From the NCBI GenBank assembly GCA_963933975.1, contig CAWVWE010000050.1:1-5369 (forward strand): 5,369 nt of DNA, given 5' to 3'. Made by a program: the position numbers and the translations under genes. This DNA is from UBA10364 sp905182675 (lineage in GTDB: Bacteria > Bacteroidota > Bacteroidia > Flavobacteriales > Schleiferiaceae). Within the stretch, counting starts at the first letter, position 1. The number at the start of each line of letters is the position of its first letter. Positions 5,341-5,369 of this stretch are shown in pieces. The notes under the pieces were generated by a model. The model made no database searches, was not told the DNA's origin, and was given only the letters and a program-made list of their open reading frames with translations.

Positions 5341-5369
5341 ATCAACATTTTAGGAACATCTAACAACAA

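Noticed and set aside
5270..5369. C-terminus of a neighbouring minus-strand gene at the right edge
   Set aside because: All three minus frames give short stop-interrupted text with no recognisable C-terminal motif; treated as non-coding.

Overview
The window looks like chromosomal DNA of a marine-type Flavobacteriia (Bacteroidota) bacterium. The evidence is AT-rich sequence, no clear Shine-Dalgarno motifs, and above all the surface-protein modules in the large gene: SprB-type repeats, HYR-type Ig-like repeats, and modules with the CHTSCSxP signature that recur in Bacteroidota cell-surface proteins. Genus and species cannot be set from this sequence. Family names come from memory of consensus motifs; no search was run.

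There are two genes, both on the minus strand. On the right is a complete, ordinary rpe gene (4622-5269, ribulose-phosphate 3-epimerase, 215 aa). All four of its metal-ligand residues are visible. About 250 bp of non-coding DNA follows it. This holds a likely rpe terminator (an AT stem with a UUCG-type loop inside a second inverted repeat), a weak promoter candidate, and a homopolymer A8-C6 tract just before the next start codon.

The rest of the window, 4371 down to base 1, is a single uninterrupted reading frame of 1457 codons that leaves the window without a stop. It encodes a very large, secreted, Cys/Asn/Asp-rich multidomain protein. Its order is: signal peptide; VHL-beta-like module A1; a short remnant of module B (B0); A2; B1; an Ig-like spacer module; B2; SprB-type repeat S1; a diverged B-like module; SprB-type repeat S2; a third, divergent SprB-like unit; HYR1; HYR2 split by an inserted ~170-residue FRTQTPGGWG domain; HYR3; and the start of another unit. 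The missing C-terminus would be expected to carry a type IX secretion sorting domain, but this is inference.

The most interesting parts are the tandem ~104-residue module at the N-terminus, whose spacing of N, W, G and W residues recalls the eukaryotic VHL beta domain; the thrice-repeated CCQSHGD(D)xDHI Cys/His/Asp motif; and the patchwork of near-identical DNA between module copies, which points to recent duplication or gene conversion. I see no CRISPR array, RNA gene, insertion sequence or defence system.
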